DNA of 42,449 bases from Gemmobacter nectariphilus DSM 15620. Its GTDB lineage: Bacteria; Pseudomonadota; Alphaproteobacteria; Rhodobacterales; Rhodobacteraceae. The notes under the pieces are model-generated. The model searched no databases and had not been told where the DNA came from. It saw nothing but the letters and a program-made list of their open reading frames with translations. Positions within the stretch are counted from its first letter, which is position 1; every line of letters starts with the position of its first letter. The DNA is taken from assembly GCF_000429765.1 (NCBI RefSeq), contig NZ_AUCM01000007.1, positions 193,217 through 235,665 of the forward strand, in the 5' to 3' direction. Below, in pieces: positions 1 to 6,561 of the stretch. Made by a program: the position numbers and the translations under genes.

Positions 1-395
1 TGGCTTCCGCTGCCTTGGTGGATCAGCATGAGGCCGGTGGTGCGGCCGGCTTCGGCGGCAAGTTGGAGCCGTCTGCCCACGGTCAGCGAGAGGGGTCTTG
101 CGGGCTCGGCGATGACAAGGGCGACGGCGGGGCTGCGCAGGGCCTCTTCGGTGGCCCATAGCAGGTCAGTCTCGTCGCGGGCCTCGACCAGATGCAGGCG
201 CTCGGCCAGGCCCTCGGGCAGCAGGCGATCCTGGTCATGGGCAAGGGCGATCCAGAAGATCGGCCCGGCCGTGCGCGCGGCCTGGAACAGGGCGAATGCG
301 ATGCGCCCCCGCCCCTCGGCCTCGTGGACACGGGCGCCCAGCAGCGTGAGGGGGTCCTCCGGTTTGGCAAGATGTCGGTCAGCGAGGATTTGCAC
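1..395 (-). CDS. imuA: ImuA-like SOS mutagenesis protein, partial (3' end beyond window)
   Basis: This is a leftward reading frame of 131 visible codons running off the window edge, with a GTG start at 395. The visible protein has a RecA-fold-like strand near residue 46 (PIFWIALAHDQ), then LVEARDETDLLWATEEALRS and, at about 101-112, PLSLTVGRRLQL followed by AAEAGRTTGL. That order is characteristic of alphaproteobacterial ImuA (SulA/RecA-like), the accessory factor of the ImuA-ImuB-DnaE2 translesion polymerase cassette. An in-frame TGA lies 24 bases upstream of the GTG, so the start cannot lie much further out. The start overlaps the end of the preceding small gene, suggesting translational coupling. 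It has the same strand as repC and lies just downstream of it. ImuB and DnaE2 would be expected to the left, outside the window. The N-terminus looks shorter than in typical ImuA, so this may be a divergent plasmid-borne version. Confidence 0.72.
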   Translation of the reverse strand, partial: MQILADRHLAKPEDPLTLLGARVHEAEGRGRIAFALFQAARTAGPIFWIALAHDQDRLLPEGLAERLHLVEARDETDLLWATEEALRSPAVALVIAEPARPLSLTVGRRLQLAAEAGRTTGLMLIHQGSGS

Positions 396-645
396 GGGTC
401 TGCTCGGCGGTAATGGTCAGCGCCTGGTCTGGCAAGGGGCGCCGCATCTGGAGGGCTTCGGCCGTGCCCGCGGTCAGCCATCGGCGCCCTGCCCCGCGCC
501 GGATGATGGGCGCTGGCTGGCCCGGATGGATCGTGGCCAGCGGCGGCAGGTTTCTTGCGCTGTCGGCCAATGTCTTTTCCAGCACCGGGCGGAACAGCGC
601 GCGCCGCGCATCCTGGCCCTTGGTTTGCGAATGGAAGTTGCTCAT
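379..645 (-). CDS. Small conserved-looking protein upstream of imuA, unknown
   Basis: This 88-residue protein starts at ATG 645, with an AGGA-type ribosome site about 8 bases upstream; a TTG further out (678) is less likely. It begins MSNFHSQTKGQDARR and carries a basic, proline-rich middle with RRGAGRRW near residue 50. I recognise no family. Its TGA at 379-381 lies inside the start of the ImuA-like gene, so the two probably share one transcript with coupled translation. An alternative is that both are parts of one gene split by a frameshift, because ImuA proteins normally have more N-terminal sequence than the downstream frame supplies. The good ribosome site and the clean overlap favour two genes. 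Confidence 0.5.
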   Translation of the reverse strand: MSNFHSQTKGQDARRALFRPVLEKTLADSARNLPPLATIHPGQPAPIIRRGAGRRWLTAGTAEALQMRRPLPDQALTITAEQTRANPR

Positions 646-712
646 GGCGTGGTCCTGCGGCTGGCCTGGCAAGAACAATGGCAGAACAGAACCGATTCCC
701 CAAGAGCGACCG

Positions 713-1921
713 TCAGCTTGCGCCCTGCCCGGCTGCGGCGGATGGCCATGCGGTCAGGGTTGCGCGCAAATAGGCATCGGGGTTCTGGATCGTCCCGGCG
801 TTCCTTGCCATGCGGTCTTCCAGCTTGAGCAATTGCCAGATTCCCAGCCGTGCTGCGGCTCTGGCAAGAAGATCCTGGCTTATTCTCAGCATCCTTCCGA
901 ATTCGAAGGCGATGGCGGTGGTTTCCCTGGCGCTTTGCGGCTCGGTGTAGAAGGCGCTGACCTCGGTCAGGTCGGACCAGCGATGGCCGCTGGTTTCCCT
1001 TTCTTTTTTTGTCTTTGACTCTGGTTCTATGTGGCGGACAGACCGTCCGTCACAGGCGGTCGTCTTGTTGGTGTCGATGGGCGGGTCGGCAGGGATTTGC
1101 ACGGCGGCCAGGGGGCTGGCTGCGGGTTCTTCGTGGTGGTGTGCGGTGTCCGCCGTGACGGGGTTTTCCACACTGGTCAGGCAGGGCAGGGGGCTTTCCT
1201 CGGGGGCTGGGACGGCCGCATGCTGCGCGATGACCGCGGTCAGGCGCGACAGGGCTGCGCGGGCCTCGATCAGGGTCAACGTCGTGCGGCGCACCAGATT
1301 GCGCAGCCCGTCGAGGAAGTCGGCAAGATCGCCATCCAGCTGCATGTCCAGACAGGCGGCCCGCAGCCGCAGGATTTGCGCGCGCAAGCCGCGCAGCTCG
1401 TCGGCCTCTTCGCGGCGGCGCTGCGCCAGCGTCAGCAGCTCATCGGCGCGGGCAAACAGCGGCGAGAGGTCCAGCCCGAAAGCGCCAACCGGCTTGCCGT
1501 CCTTCATCACGGGAAAGCGCTTGCCATTGGCGCTGTCGCGGCGCAGCAGCAGACCGGCCTTTTCCAGCGTCTCGAGATGGCGGCGCAGCTGGCGGTCGGT
1601 CAGGCCCTTGGCCCGAAAGCACAGCGTGTCGTTGCTCGCATAGACCGTGAGCAGGGTGGCCGGCGTCACCGGCGCCTCGCGTCCGTCCTGCGCCTGGCAG
1701 GGCAGGCAGCTGAGCAGGGCATCGAGGACAACGACCGCGCCTTGCCGCAGCCCGAGGTCGCGGCTGCAAGTGTTGACCGCGGCCATGATGTCGCGGCGCA
1801 GGATGGGGCGAAACACCGGCTGTTGGGTGATCGAACCCATTCCCGGCAGCGTGGACGCCCCGGCGACGGCGCAAATCCCTTGTGCCCCGGCCGCAAGGGC
1901 CGTGGATGTGATGTGAGTCAT
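713..1921 (-). CDS. repC: RepC, replication initiator of the repABC plasmid
   Basis: RepC of repABC plasmids binds the origin inside its own gene and starts replication, acting in cis. The protein is 402 residues, the usual size. Near residues 38-56 it has FRPILRRDIMAAVNTCSRDLG, followed by a helix-turn-helix segment around 87-125 (LLTVYASNDTLCFRAKGLTDRQLRRHL). A long helical middle follows, then a charged linker (ESKTKKERETSGH, about 305-317) and a C-terminal domain ending in TLTAWP. The ATG at 1921 has no clear Shine-Dalgarno and sits just behind a small hairpin, consistent with expression being limited by the antisense RNA encoded upstream. It is third in the leftward operon, about 200 bp after repB. 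A 12-bp TGACCGCGGTCA palindrome lies inside the gene. Confidence 0.93.
   Translation of the reverse strand: MTHITSTALAAGAQGICAVAGASTLPGMGSITQQPVFRPILRRDIMAAVNTCSRDLGLRQGAVVVLDALLSCLPCQAQDGREAPVTPATLLTVYASNDTLCFRAKGLTDRQLRRHLETLEKAGLLLRRDSANGKRFPVMKDGKPVGAFGLDLSPLFARADELLTLAQRRREEADELRGLRAQILRLRAACLDMQLDGDLADFLDGLRNLVRRTTLTLIEARAALSRLTAVIAQHAAVPAPEESPLPCLTSVENPVTADTAHHHEEPAASPLAAVQIPADPPIDTNKTTACDGRSVRHIEPESKTKKERETSGHRWSDLTEVSAFYTEPQSARETTAIAFEFGRMLRISQDLLARAAARLGIWQLLKLEDRMARNAGTIQNPDAYLRATLTAWPSAAAGQGAS
985..1030. other. Putative oriV, AT-rich patch inside repC
   Basis: Within otherwise GC-rich repC there is an AT/pyrimidine-rich run (tttctttttttgtctttga and flanks) that encodes the charged linker KESKTKKERE. 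In repABC plasmids the replication origin is known to lie inside repC in an AT-rich stretch. Assigning this patch as the unwinding region is inference from position and composition only. Confidence 0.4.
1231..1242. other. Partial parS-like palindrome in repC
   Basis: This is a 12-bp perfect palindrome, TGACCGCGGTCA, the same core as the two longer palindromes at the repB end but without the flanking CT/AG arms. It may be a weak RepB site or chance in a GC-rich coding region. Confidence 0.3.
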
Positions 1922-1930
1922 GGTGATTTA

Positions 1931-1965
1931 GGATGAAAAAGCATCCCCGTTCACCGACAGCGGTG
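1931..1965. promoter_or_regulatory. Paired hairpins in the repC leader
   Basis: Two short inverted repeats lie just ahead of repC: GGATG/CATCC (1931-1935 with 1942-1946) and CACCG/CGGTG (1952-1956 with 1961-1965). Read in the repC direction, the second is followed by a GC stretch and then five T residues next to the first. In repABC systems, binding of the antisense RNA refolds this leader to stop transcription or hide the repC start. These hairpins are plausible elements of that switch. Confidence 0.45.
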
Positions 1966-1994
1966 TTGAAGCCGATTCGTTTTTGGGGTATCAA
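1966..1994 (+). promoter_or_regulatory. Promoter of the antisense control RNA
   Basis: A -35-like TTGAAG (1966-1971), a 17-base spacer and a -10-like TATCAA (1989-1994) point rightward, opposite to repABC, and predict a start near 2001. Position and direction match known repABC antisense promoters. Confidence 0.6.
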
Positions 1995-2000
1995 TCAGGT

Positions 2001-2055
2001 GTCGAGACTGATTGAGGCCCTTCGAGAGCACCGCTTTCGGGGGGTCTTTACTTTT
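2001..2055 (+). ncRNA. repABC antisense incompatibility RNA (ctRNA)
   Basis: RepABC plasmids encode a small RNA of roughly 50-60 nt on the opposite strand between repB and repC; it represses RepC synthesis and acts in incompatibility. Here the promoter at 1966-1994 would give a 55-nt transcript starting near 2001 and ending at a strong hairpin with a U-rich tail at 2045-2055. Length, orientation and location all fit. The exact 5' end is predicted, not seen. Confidence 0.72.
2018..2055 (+). terminator. Rho-independent terminator of the ctRNA
   Basis: Arm CCCTTCGAGAGC (2018-2029), loop ACC and arm GCTTTCGGGGGG (2033-2044) pair throughout in RNA, allowing G-U pairs. They are followed by TCTTTACTTTT (2045-2055). 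The T-rich tail lies only on the plus strand, which sets the direction. Confidence 0.7.
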
Positions 2056-2105
2056 CCGGTCCCGTCCTCCTTTCTGCTCGTTTTTGTTGTCCTTGGACCG
2101 GCCGC

Positions 2106-2125
2106 TTCTTGACCGCGGTCAAGAA
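2106..2125. other. parS: parS-like centromere site 1
   Basis: This is a perfect 20-bp palindrome, TTCTTGACCGCGGTCAAGAA, that spans the repB stop codon (TGA, minus strand 2121-2119). RepB/ParB proteins of repABC plasmids bind 14-16 bp palindromes close to the operon to segregate the plasmid. A second copy with the same core lies 35 bp away. Confidence 0.75.
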
Positions 2126-3078
2126 ACGACACCATCCTTTGGTTGCTCTGGTTCTCTGACTTGACCGCGGTCAAGAAACTCTTCGATCAGGCCGCGAACA
2201 GCCTCTTCCAGTTGCGGCATAAGCGCCAGGTCAGCTTCGAGGGTCAGCCGGTTGCCCTTGCGGCTGATCTTGACCCGATCTGTCCGTTCAACCCTTGGTG
2301 CGGGCGCCGCACGCGGTGTCATTGCGGCGATCGCGGCCTCTAGCCGCTCGGGGCTTGTTGACTGCTTGGGCAGACGGTCTGCCAATGTCTGTCCAAGTCC
2401 CGGGTTTGCTTCGCACAGTTTTGACAATTTTTCCCAAACGCGCCGACCGGACCCATGGGCAGGGCCGATCGCGCGGATCAGGTCCATCGGGATCGCTGTT
2501 GCAATCCTGTTCATGCGCGAGACGAGCGATTCGTCGATCTGCAAGGCCCTGTAGGCAACCGTCTGAGCGTTCTTCCGGGCCTCTTCGGTCTTGCCCAGTT
2601 CAGCGATGATGCCCGCAACAAAGATTGCCCGCTCGATGAAGGACGGGTCCTGCCGGGCATTGTTCTCGACGCCCTGGGCAATCAGGGCCTCTTCGTCCGA
2701 CATCTCCATGACCGTGGCCCGGACCTTCTGCCCAAGCGCGCGGCAAGCAAGAAGGCGCCGCCGGCCATAGACGATCTCGTAATTGCCGTTGGCCAGCTTT
2801 CGCACCAGAACGGCGACCTTCTGGCCATGCTCGCGGATCGAGTCGACAAGTTCTTCCAGCCCCTCCGACGGGTCCAGTCGATCCTGGACCGCGGACATGC
2901 GGATGAGGTTCGGGTCCAGCAGGCGGGTTGCGTGCTTGTCTTCTTCGATGACCGAGGCTTGCGCCCTTGCAACCGTCGGGCTGACACGGGCGGGCGGGCC
3001 TTCTGTCTCGACCTTGCCCGCGGAAGCGCCCTGGTTCATGGCCGCCTTGAGGGTCGATCCGAAAACCTTACGCGCCAT
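2119..3078 (-). CDS. repB: RepB, ParB-type centromere-binding partition protein
   Basis: This 319-residue protein binds parS and works with RepA to segregate the plasmid. The ParB nuclease-like core begins near residue 56 (PNLIRMSAVQDR). At about 100-113 it has the arginine-box-like YEIVYGRRRLLACR, and at about 138-151 ENNARQDPSFIERA, the ParB box. The helix-turn-helix region follows around 165-200, and the C-terminal part from about 270 is the likely dimerization end. Its start overlaps the repA end by 11 bases, indicating translational coupling. The C-terminal codons contain two parS-like palindromes, an economical arrangement seen in some repABC plasmids. The N-terminus (MARKVFGSTLKAA) matches the RepA-interacting start typical of this family. 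Confidence 0.94.
   Translation of the reverse strand: MARKVFGSTLKAAMNQGASAGKVETEGPPARVSPTVARAQASVIEEDKHATRLLDPNLIRMSAVQDRLDPSEGLEELVDSIREHGQKVAVLVRKLANGNYEIVYGRRRLLACRALGQKVRATVMEMSDEEALIAQGVENNARQDPSFIERAIFVAGIIAELGKTEEARKNAQTVAYRALQIDESLVSRMNRIATAIPMDLIRAIGPAHGSGRRVWEKLSKLCEANPGLGQTLADRLPKQSTSPERLEAAIAAMTPRAAPAPRVERTDRVKISRKGNRLTLEADLALMPQLEEAVRGLIEEFLDRGQVREPEQPKDGVVS
2160..2175. other. parS: parS-like centromere site 2
   Basis: This 16-bp perfect palindrome, CTTGACCGCGGTCAAG, is identical in its core to the site at 2106-2125. It lies inside the last codons of repB and encodes FLDRGQ, so the centromere is embedded in the binding protein's own coding sequence. Confidence 0.72.
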
Positions 3079-4249
3079 TCGACCGCCCCCATGCCTTGCG
3101 AACCTCGCGCTCGATCTCGTCGGTCACCCGAGAGACGGATTCGATCGCGCGCTCATATGTCTTGCGGTTCACGTCCCTTGGCTCGACCTCGAAGATGCTT
3201 TGCTGCGTGTTCGCGGCGTCGCCGATGGCCGTGGATTTCAGGAATTCGGTTGGCAGGACGGAATCGCCCAGCACCGTCCGAAGCAGCGAGGCGATCTGCA
3301 CCTGCGGCCCGTCCGTTGGCTCATAGCGGGTCAGCAGAACCCGGACAAAGTTCAGCCCATGCTCCGGGGCATGGGATTCGACCACCCCCATCAGGCTGCT
3401 GGCCATCTTCAGAAAGCTGGCCAGGGACATCACATCCAGCATCGAGGCATTGAGCGGGATCAGAACGCCCGTCGATGCAAAGATCGACGAAATGACTGAA
3501 AAGTTCAGCTGAGGCGGCGTGTCGATGATGACCAGGTCGTAGGTCTCAAGGACCGGCTCAAGCGCGTCCCGCAGCTGGGTGTGAAACGTCGTCGTGCCGT
3601 TGCGAAAGCTCAGCGCGACCTCGAACTCATATTCCATGATGTCCATCGAGGCCGGGATCAGGTCCACGGTCGGGAAATTGGTCTTCCTGATCACCTCCGA
3701 GGCGGGCAGGGGGGATTCGGCCCGTATCAGATCGTACGAGGTTGGCATGTCAGGTGCGAGTTCGGGCGTGATCCCGAACAGGTTCGTCAGGCTCGCCTGA
3801 CTGTCGAGGTCGACCAGCAGCACCCGATAGCCGCGCAGGCCCATCAGCTGGCCCAGATGCGTGACGGTGGACGTCTTGGCAGACCCGCCTTTCAGGTTGA
3901 AGACGGTCAGAATCTGGCAGGGCTCACCCGCGATCCGGCGCGGATGTTCTTCGGGCCGGATCCGGCCGGTTTCCAGCAGCACACGCTGCGCCTCGACCAG
4001 ATCCGAGGCGCTGAACGAGCGTCGATTTCCGCCTTCAAGAAGGCCCTCTGGAAATCCCTCCAGATTTGCCACATGATGGCGGAACGTGTTCTGGTTGATG
4101 CGCAGCAGTTCCGCCGCCTCTCGCATCGCAAAGCGCCGCAGCCCTTTCTGGGCGTCGGGGGGGAATGTCTCTTCGGCATGTTCACGCAAACGGTTCCCAA
4201 GCCGGCTGGACATGGTTTCGAACCGCTGAGACGCCTGTATCGCCCTCAT
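3068..4249 (-). CDS. repA: RepA, ParA-type partition ATPase and operon repressor
   Basis: This 393-residue protein is the usual RepA length and carries an N-terminal DNA-binding helix-turn-helix (about 42-63, MREAAELLRINQNTFRHHV). The ParA ATPase follows: deviant Walker A KGGSAKT at 120-126, A' motif DLDSQAS at 147-153 and Walker B DLVIIDTPP at 238-246. RepA moves plasmid copies apart using RepB-parS complexes and represses its own operon. It is the first gene of the leftward repABC operon. The ATG at 4249 follows GAGG about 6 bases upstream. The leader out to about 4400 is AT-rich and likely holds the promoter and operator. Nothing looks broken. Confidence 0.95.
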   Translation of the reverse strand: MRAIQASQRFETMSSRLGNRLREHAEETFPPDAQKGLRRFAMREAAELLRINQNTFRHHVANLEGFPEGLLEGGNRRSFSASDLVEAQRVLLETGRIRPEEHPRRIAGEPCQILTVFNLKGGSAKTSTVTHLGQLMGLRGYRVLLVDLDSQASLTNLFGITPELAPDMPTSYDLIRAESPLPASEVIRKTNFPTVDLIPASMDIMEYEFEVALSFRNGTTTFHTQLRDALEPVLETYDLVIIDTPPQLNFSVISSIFASTGVLIPLNASMLDVMSLASFLKMASSLMGVVESHAPEHGLNFVRVLLTRYEPTDGPQVQIASLLRTVLGDSVLPTEFLKSTAIGDAANTQQSIFEVEPRDVNRKTYERAIESVSRVTDEIEREVRKAWGRSNGA

Positions 4250-4801
4250 TGCTGCCCTCGTTATGTTTTGTTTTTCTTACATTAACAGTTATTCAGCACA
4301 GATCCAGACAAAACCGTTGAGGCCGCCTAACCTGTTGACGCTGCGCTTTTCTGGTGAATGAAAAGACAGATAAATCATAGTGTTACGCATCAATCTTTAG
4401 TGACAACATCAACTTGTGGCGTGGGCATGGTGTTCTACCGCTAAATCTGCAGATCAATCACGACCGTGTTGCAGGGCGGCGACTTGCGAATCTGGTTCAA
4501 TCCATGTGCGGCGCGACCTGCCTCTGATCGTTTCACCTTGCCATGGCCCGAGCCCATGGGTTGCCTGGGCCCGTAGCCAAAGGCCGAACCATCTCTCGTT
4601 GACCGACGCTCCCCGCTGCGGAAAGGCTGATTGCGCTGGCCCTTTGCACGTTAGCCCGAAGGGCAGGCATGAGAGAGGCGGGCCAAGATTGCTTGTCGAT
4701 GCCGATGATAAGACATGAGGATGTCTCGAAAGCTCGGGGTTTTCAGTTGTTACGGCAGGGTTCCAAGGACATGGTAGTCCAATGGAGCGCCGGGGGTCAT
4801 C
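4250..4801. promoter_or_regulatory. repA upstream region, no convincing gene
   Basis: The 552 bases between repA and the toxin-antitoxin modules hold no supported gene. The part nearest repA (about 4250-4400) is AT-rich. On the minus strand a TTGTCA and CACTAT pair spaced by 18 bases lies about 150 bases ahead of repA and is a possible promoter. The rest is GC-rich with short open frames of unnatural composition, which I read as chance. The parD-like gene's promoter should lie near 4700-4790 but I cannot place it. Confidence 0.4.
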
Positions 4802-5065
4802 ATGGGCGTTCACAAGCAAAGCGTCAGCTTTACCGAAGCCGCCTTCGATCATGTGCAGGCGTTGGTTGCAGCCGGCGAATACCCGAATGTCAGTGCCGCC
4901 GTCTCGGGCGAGCTCGCAAGGGCGCGGGCGGCGCGGCTGCGCGATCAGGCTTTGCTCGAGGCCGAGGTTCAGCGACGTCTGGCACTTCCGCCTGATCAGT
5001 GGCAAGCGATGGACAGCCCGGCCGAGATCACTGCCGAAGCGCGCGACTGGCTCGCACGGCGTTGA
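4802..5065 (+). CDS. parD: ParD-type antitoxin
   Basis: This 87-residue protein has the shape of a CopG/ParD antitoxin. It has an N-terminal ribbon-helix-helix DNA-binding part (VSFTEAAFDHVQALVAAGEYPNVSAAV, about 8-34), in which a residue pair such as EY-N-SAAV is typical of ParD. A charged C-terminal helix follows and would wrap the toxin. Antitoxins of this family neutralise ParE and repress their own operon. The ATG follows a GGGGG stretch at good spacing. Its TGA overlaps the toxin ATG by one base (TGATG at 5063-5067), the standard coupling of such pairs. It lies beside the repABC genes, where such modules stabilise plasmid inheritance. Confidence 0.82.
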   Translation: MGVHKQSVSFTEAAFDHVQALVAAGEYPNVSAAVSGELARARAARLRDQALLEAEVQRRLALPPDQWQAMDSPAEITAEARDWLARR

Positions 5066-5391
5066 TGCGCCTTCGCCGTCATCCGCTCGTGGCGCAGGAT
5101 CTGCGCGCAATGGCCGAACATGCCTACACCGTCAGCGGCGATGTCGATGCCGCCCTGCGACGACTGGATCAGGCCGAAGCGTTGCTCGCAGACATTCTTG
5201 CGCAACCTGCAGTGGGGGCACGCCTTGGCGGGCCGCTTGCGGGCTGGCAGGTGCGCCATGGCGGGGCAGGGCGTGCCCTGACGGTGGTCTACCGGGTCGA
5301 CGACGCCTGGGTCTCGGTCGTTCTGGTTGCCTTTGGCGGGCAGGACTGGCTGACTCGCAGTTCAGGTCGGAACGCATTATCCGAGTGGTGA
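5065..5391 (+). CDS. parE: ParE/RelE-superfamily toxin
   Basis: This 108-residue toxin candidate begins MRLRRHPLVAQDLRAMAEH, the usual first strand and helix of RelE/ParE proteins. It continues with GARLGGPLAGWQVRHGG (about 51-67) and a hydrophobic strand pair ending SVVLVAFGGQDW. ParE toxins poison DNA gyrase and RelE toxins cleave mRNA. The ParD partner favours a ParE-like role, but residues deciding between them cannot be assigned by eye. It overlaps the antitoxin stop by one base. A longer frame starts upstream, but the ATG at 5065 fits both the family and the coupling. Confidence 0.82.
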   Translation: MRLRRHPLVAQDLRAMAEHAYTVSGDVDAALRRLDQAEALLADILAQPAVGARLGGPLAGWQVRHGGAGRALTVVYRVDDAWVSVVLVAFGGQDWLTRSSGRNALSEW

Positions 5392-5673
5392 AGGCGACCT
5401 GGCGTGTCCTGCCGGGACGCGCCGTGAGGGCCAGATCGTTCCCAAGGCTGCAGCACGTGTCGCCATAGGACGTCGGTCCACCCAACTGTGAACGCAAGCA
5501 TCCGGCGTCCGATGAAGCGGCTGCGGCGAAAACCCCAGGGTCTGCCGCGTGTAGCGGTCATGCGCACCAGCGCCCGCGAAAGGGCAAGCGTACTGATCGG
5601 CGGCCGACTGCATTGCGCGCCCCTTTCGCCTAGACTATACTCCTGATCTGTGCGGATGAATTGGGGGTGTTCG

Positions 5674-5895
5674 ATGAGCCGTATCAAGGTAAATCTGACG
5701 CTGGATGCCGAAGTGGCCGAGATGGCCCGCGCGCTCGGTCTCAACATGTCGCGTCTTGCTGAAAAGGCGATTGCCGAAGCAACCAAGGCAGAACGCAACC
5801 GGCTGTGGCGCGAAGAGAACCGGGCGGCGAACGCGGCCTATGCCGAGGAACTGGCCCGCGAGGGGTTGCCCCTTGCCGCGTTTCGCACCTTCTGA
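5674..5895 (+). CDS. ccdA: CcdA-type antitoxin
   Basis: This 73-residue protein begins MSRIKVNLTLDAEVAEMARALG, a ribbon-helix-helix start, and ends in a charged helix with WREENRAANAAYAEELAREGLPLAAFRTF, the classic CcdA toxin-binding tail. An ATG at 5650 exists, but the start at 5674 has the GGGGGTG ribosome site and fits the family. CcdA binds and neutralises CcdB and, with it, represses the operon. The toxin gene follows after 12 bases. This is the second toxin-antitoxin module next to repABC. Confidence 0.88.
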   Translation: MSRIKVNLTLDAEVAEMARALGLNMSRLAEKAIAEATKAERNRLWREENRAANAAYAEELAREGLPLAAFRTF

Positions 5896-5907
5896 AAGTC
5901 GGGCGAT

Positions 5908-6201
5908 ATGGCGCAGTTTGACGTGTTTCGCTTGAAAGGCGGCATGCTGGTCGTTGACCTGCAAACCGATCTGATCGGAATCGAGGCCTCGCGGATCGTT
6001 GCGCCCCTGCGCGAGGAAGGGCGTTATGCGGCGTTTCCTGGCCTGACCCCCAAGGTCGAGATCGAGGGTGAGACGTGGATCGTCCGGGTGCAGGAACTTG
6101 CTGCTGTTCCGGGCGCGGAGCTGCGCGATCTGGTCGCAAGCCTCGCTGCTGAGCGTGATGCGCTGAAACGAGCACTGGACATCCTGATCGACGGGGTCTG
6201 A
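5908..6201 (+). CDS. ccdB: CcdB-type gyrase-poisoning toxin
   Basis: This 97-residue protein matches CcdB in length and plan: MAQFDVFRL at the start, LVVDLQTDLIG at about 14-24, RIVAPLR at 29-35 and a C-terminal helix RDALKRALDILIDGV. In CcdB the last residues contact gyrase A and trap cleaved DNA. This protein ends DILIDGV rather than the W-G-I ending of the F-plasmid toxin, so its action on gyrase is inferred from family. It lies 12 bases after ccdA in the same operon. Confidence 0.88.
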   Translation: MAQFDVFRLKGGMLVVDLQTDLIGIEASRIVAPLREEGRYAAFPGLTPKVEIEGETWIVRVQELAAVPGAELRDLVASLAAERDALKRALDILIDGV

Positions 6202-6561
6202 TCGCGGCAACAGCCGCTTGATGCCGTGCTGATTCTTCATATCCGATAATGCAATCTTATTGGATATTATAAGAGATGTTCGTGTGGCGTGCATAATAGA
6301 CGAATAATGCTCACAGAAGCTCCTTGAAGCATGTGAAGTTGAATATCAGCCCGTTTGAAGAGATCAGGCGGAGCAGGTGAGCGGGGTCTGCCCAAGGATG
6401 ACATTGACGAGTGGCGGGATGCGATTGACTGCTGCGGCGAGACCGCGCCGATCACCCGATGTTGGCGGAAAAGGAGATGCCGAGCCTCGGGTTGGTTTCA
6501 GCAGGGAAGCCCGGGCCAGCGTGGGCCCGCTGCCAACCTGACGCGGACGTCTGCCTCACAT
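6202..6561. other. Intergenic stretch with an AT-rich inverted repeat
   Basis: These 360 bases separate two convergent units (ccdAB rightward, the ATPase leftward). At 6240-6266 an inverted repeat, TATCCGATAA and TTATTGGATA with a 7-base spacer, could act as a ccdAB terminator, although the tail is AT-mixed rather than a T-run. No gene is supported. Confidence 0.4.

Noticed and set aside
4454-5110. A 218-codon minus-strand frame over the parD gene
   Set aside because: It overlaps a well-supported antitoxin gene on the plus strand and has no domain.
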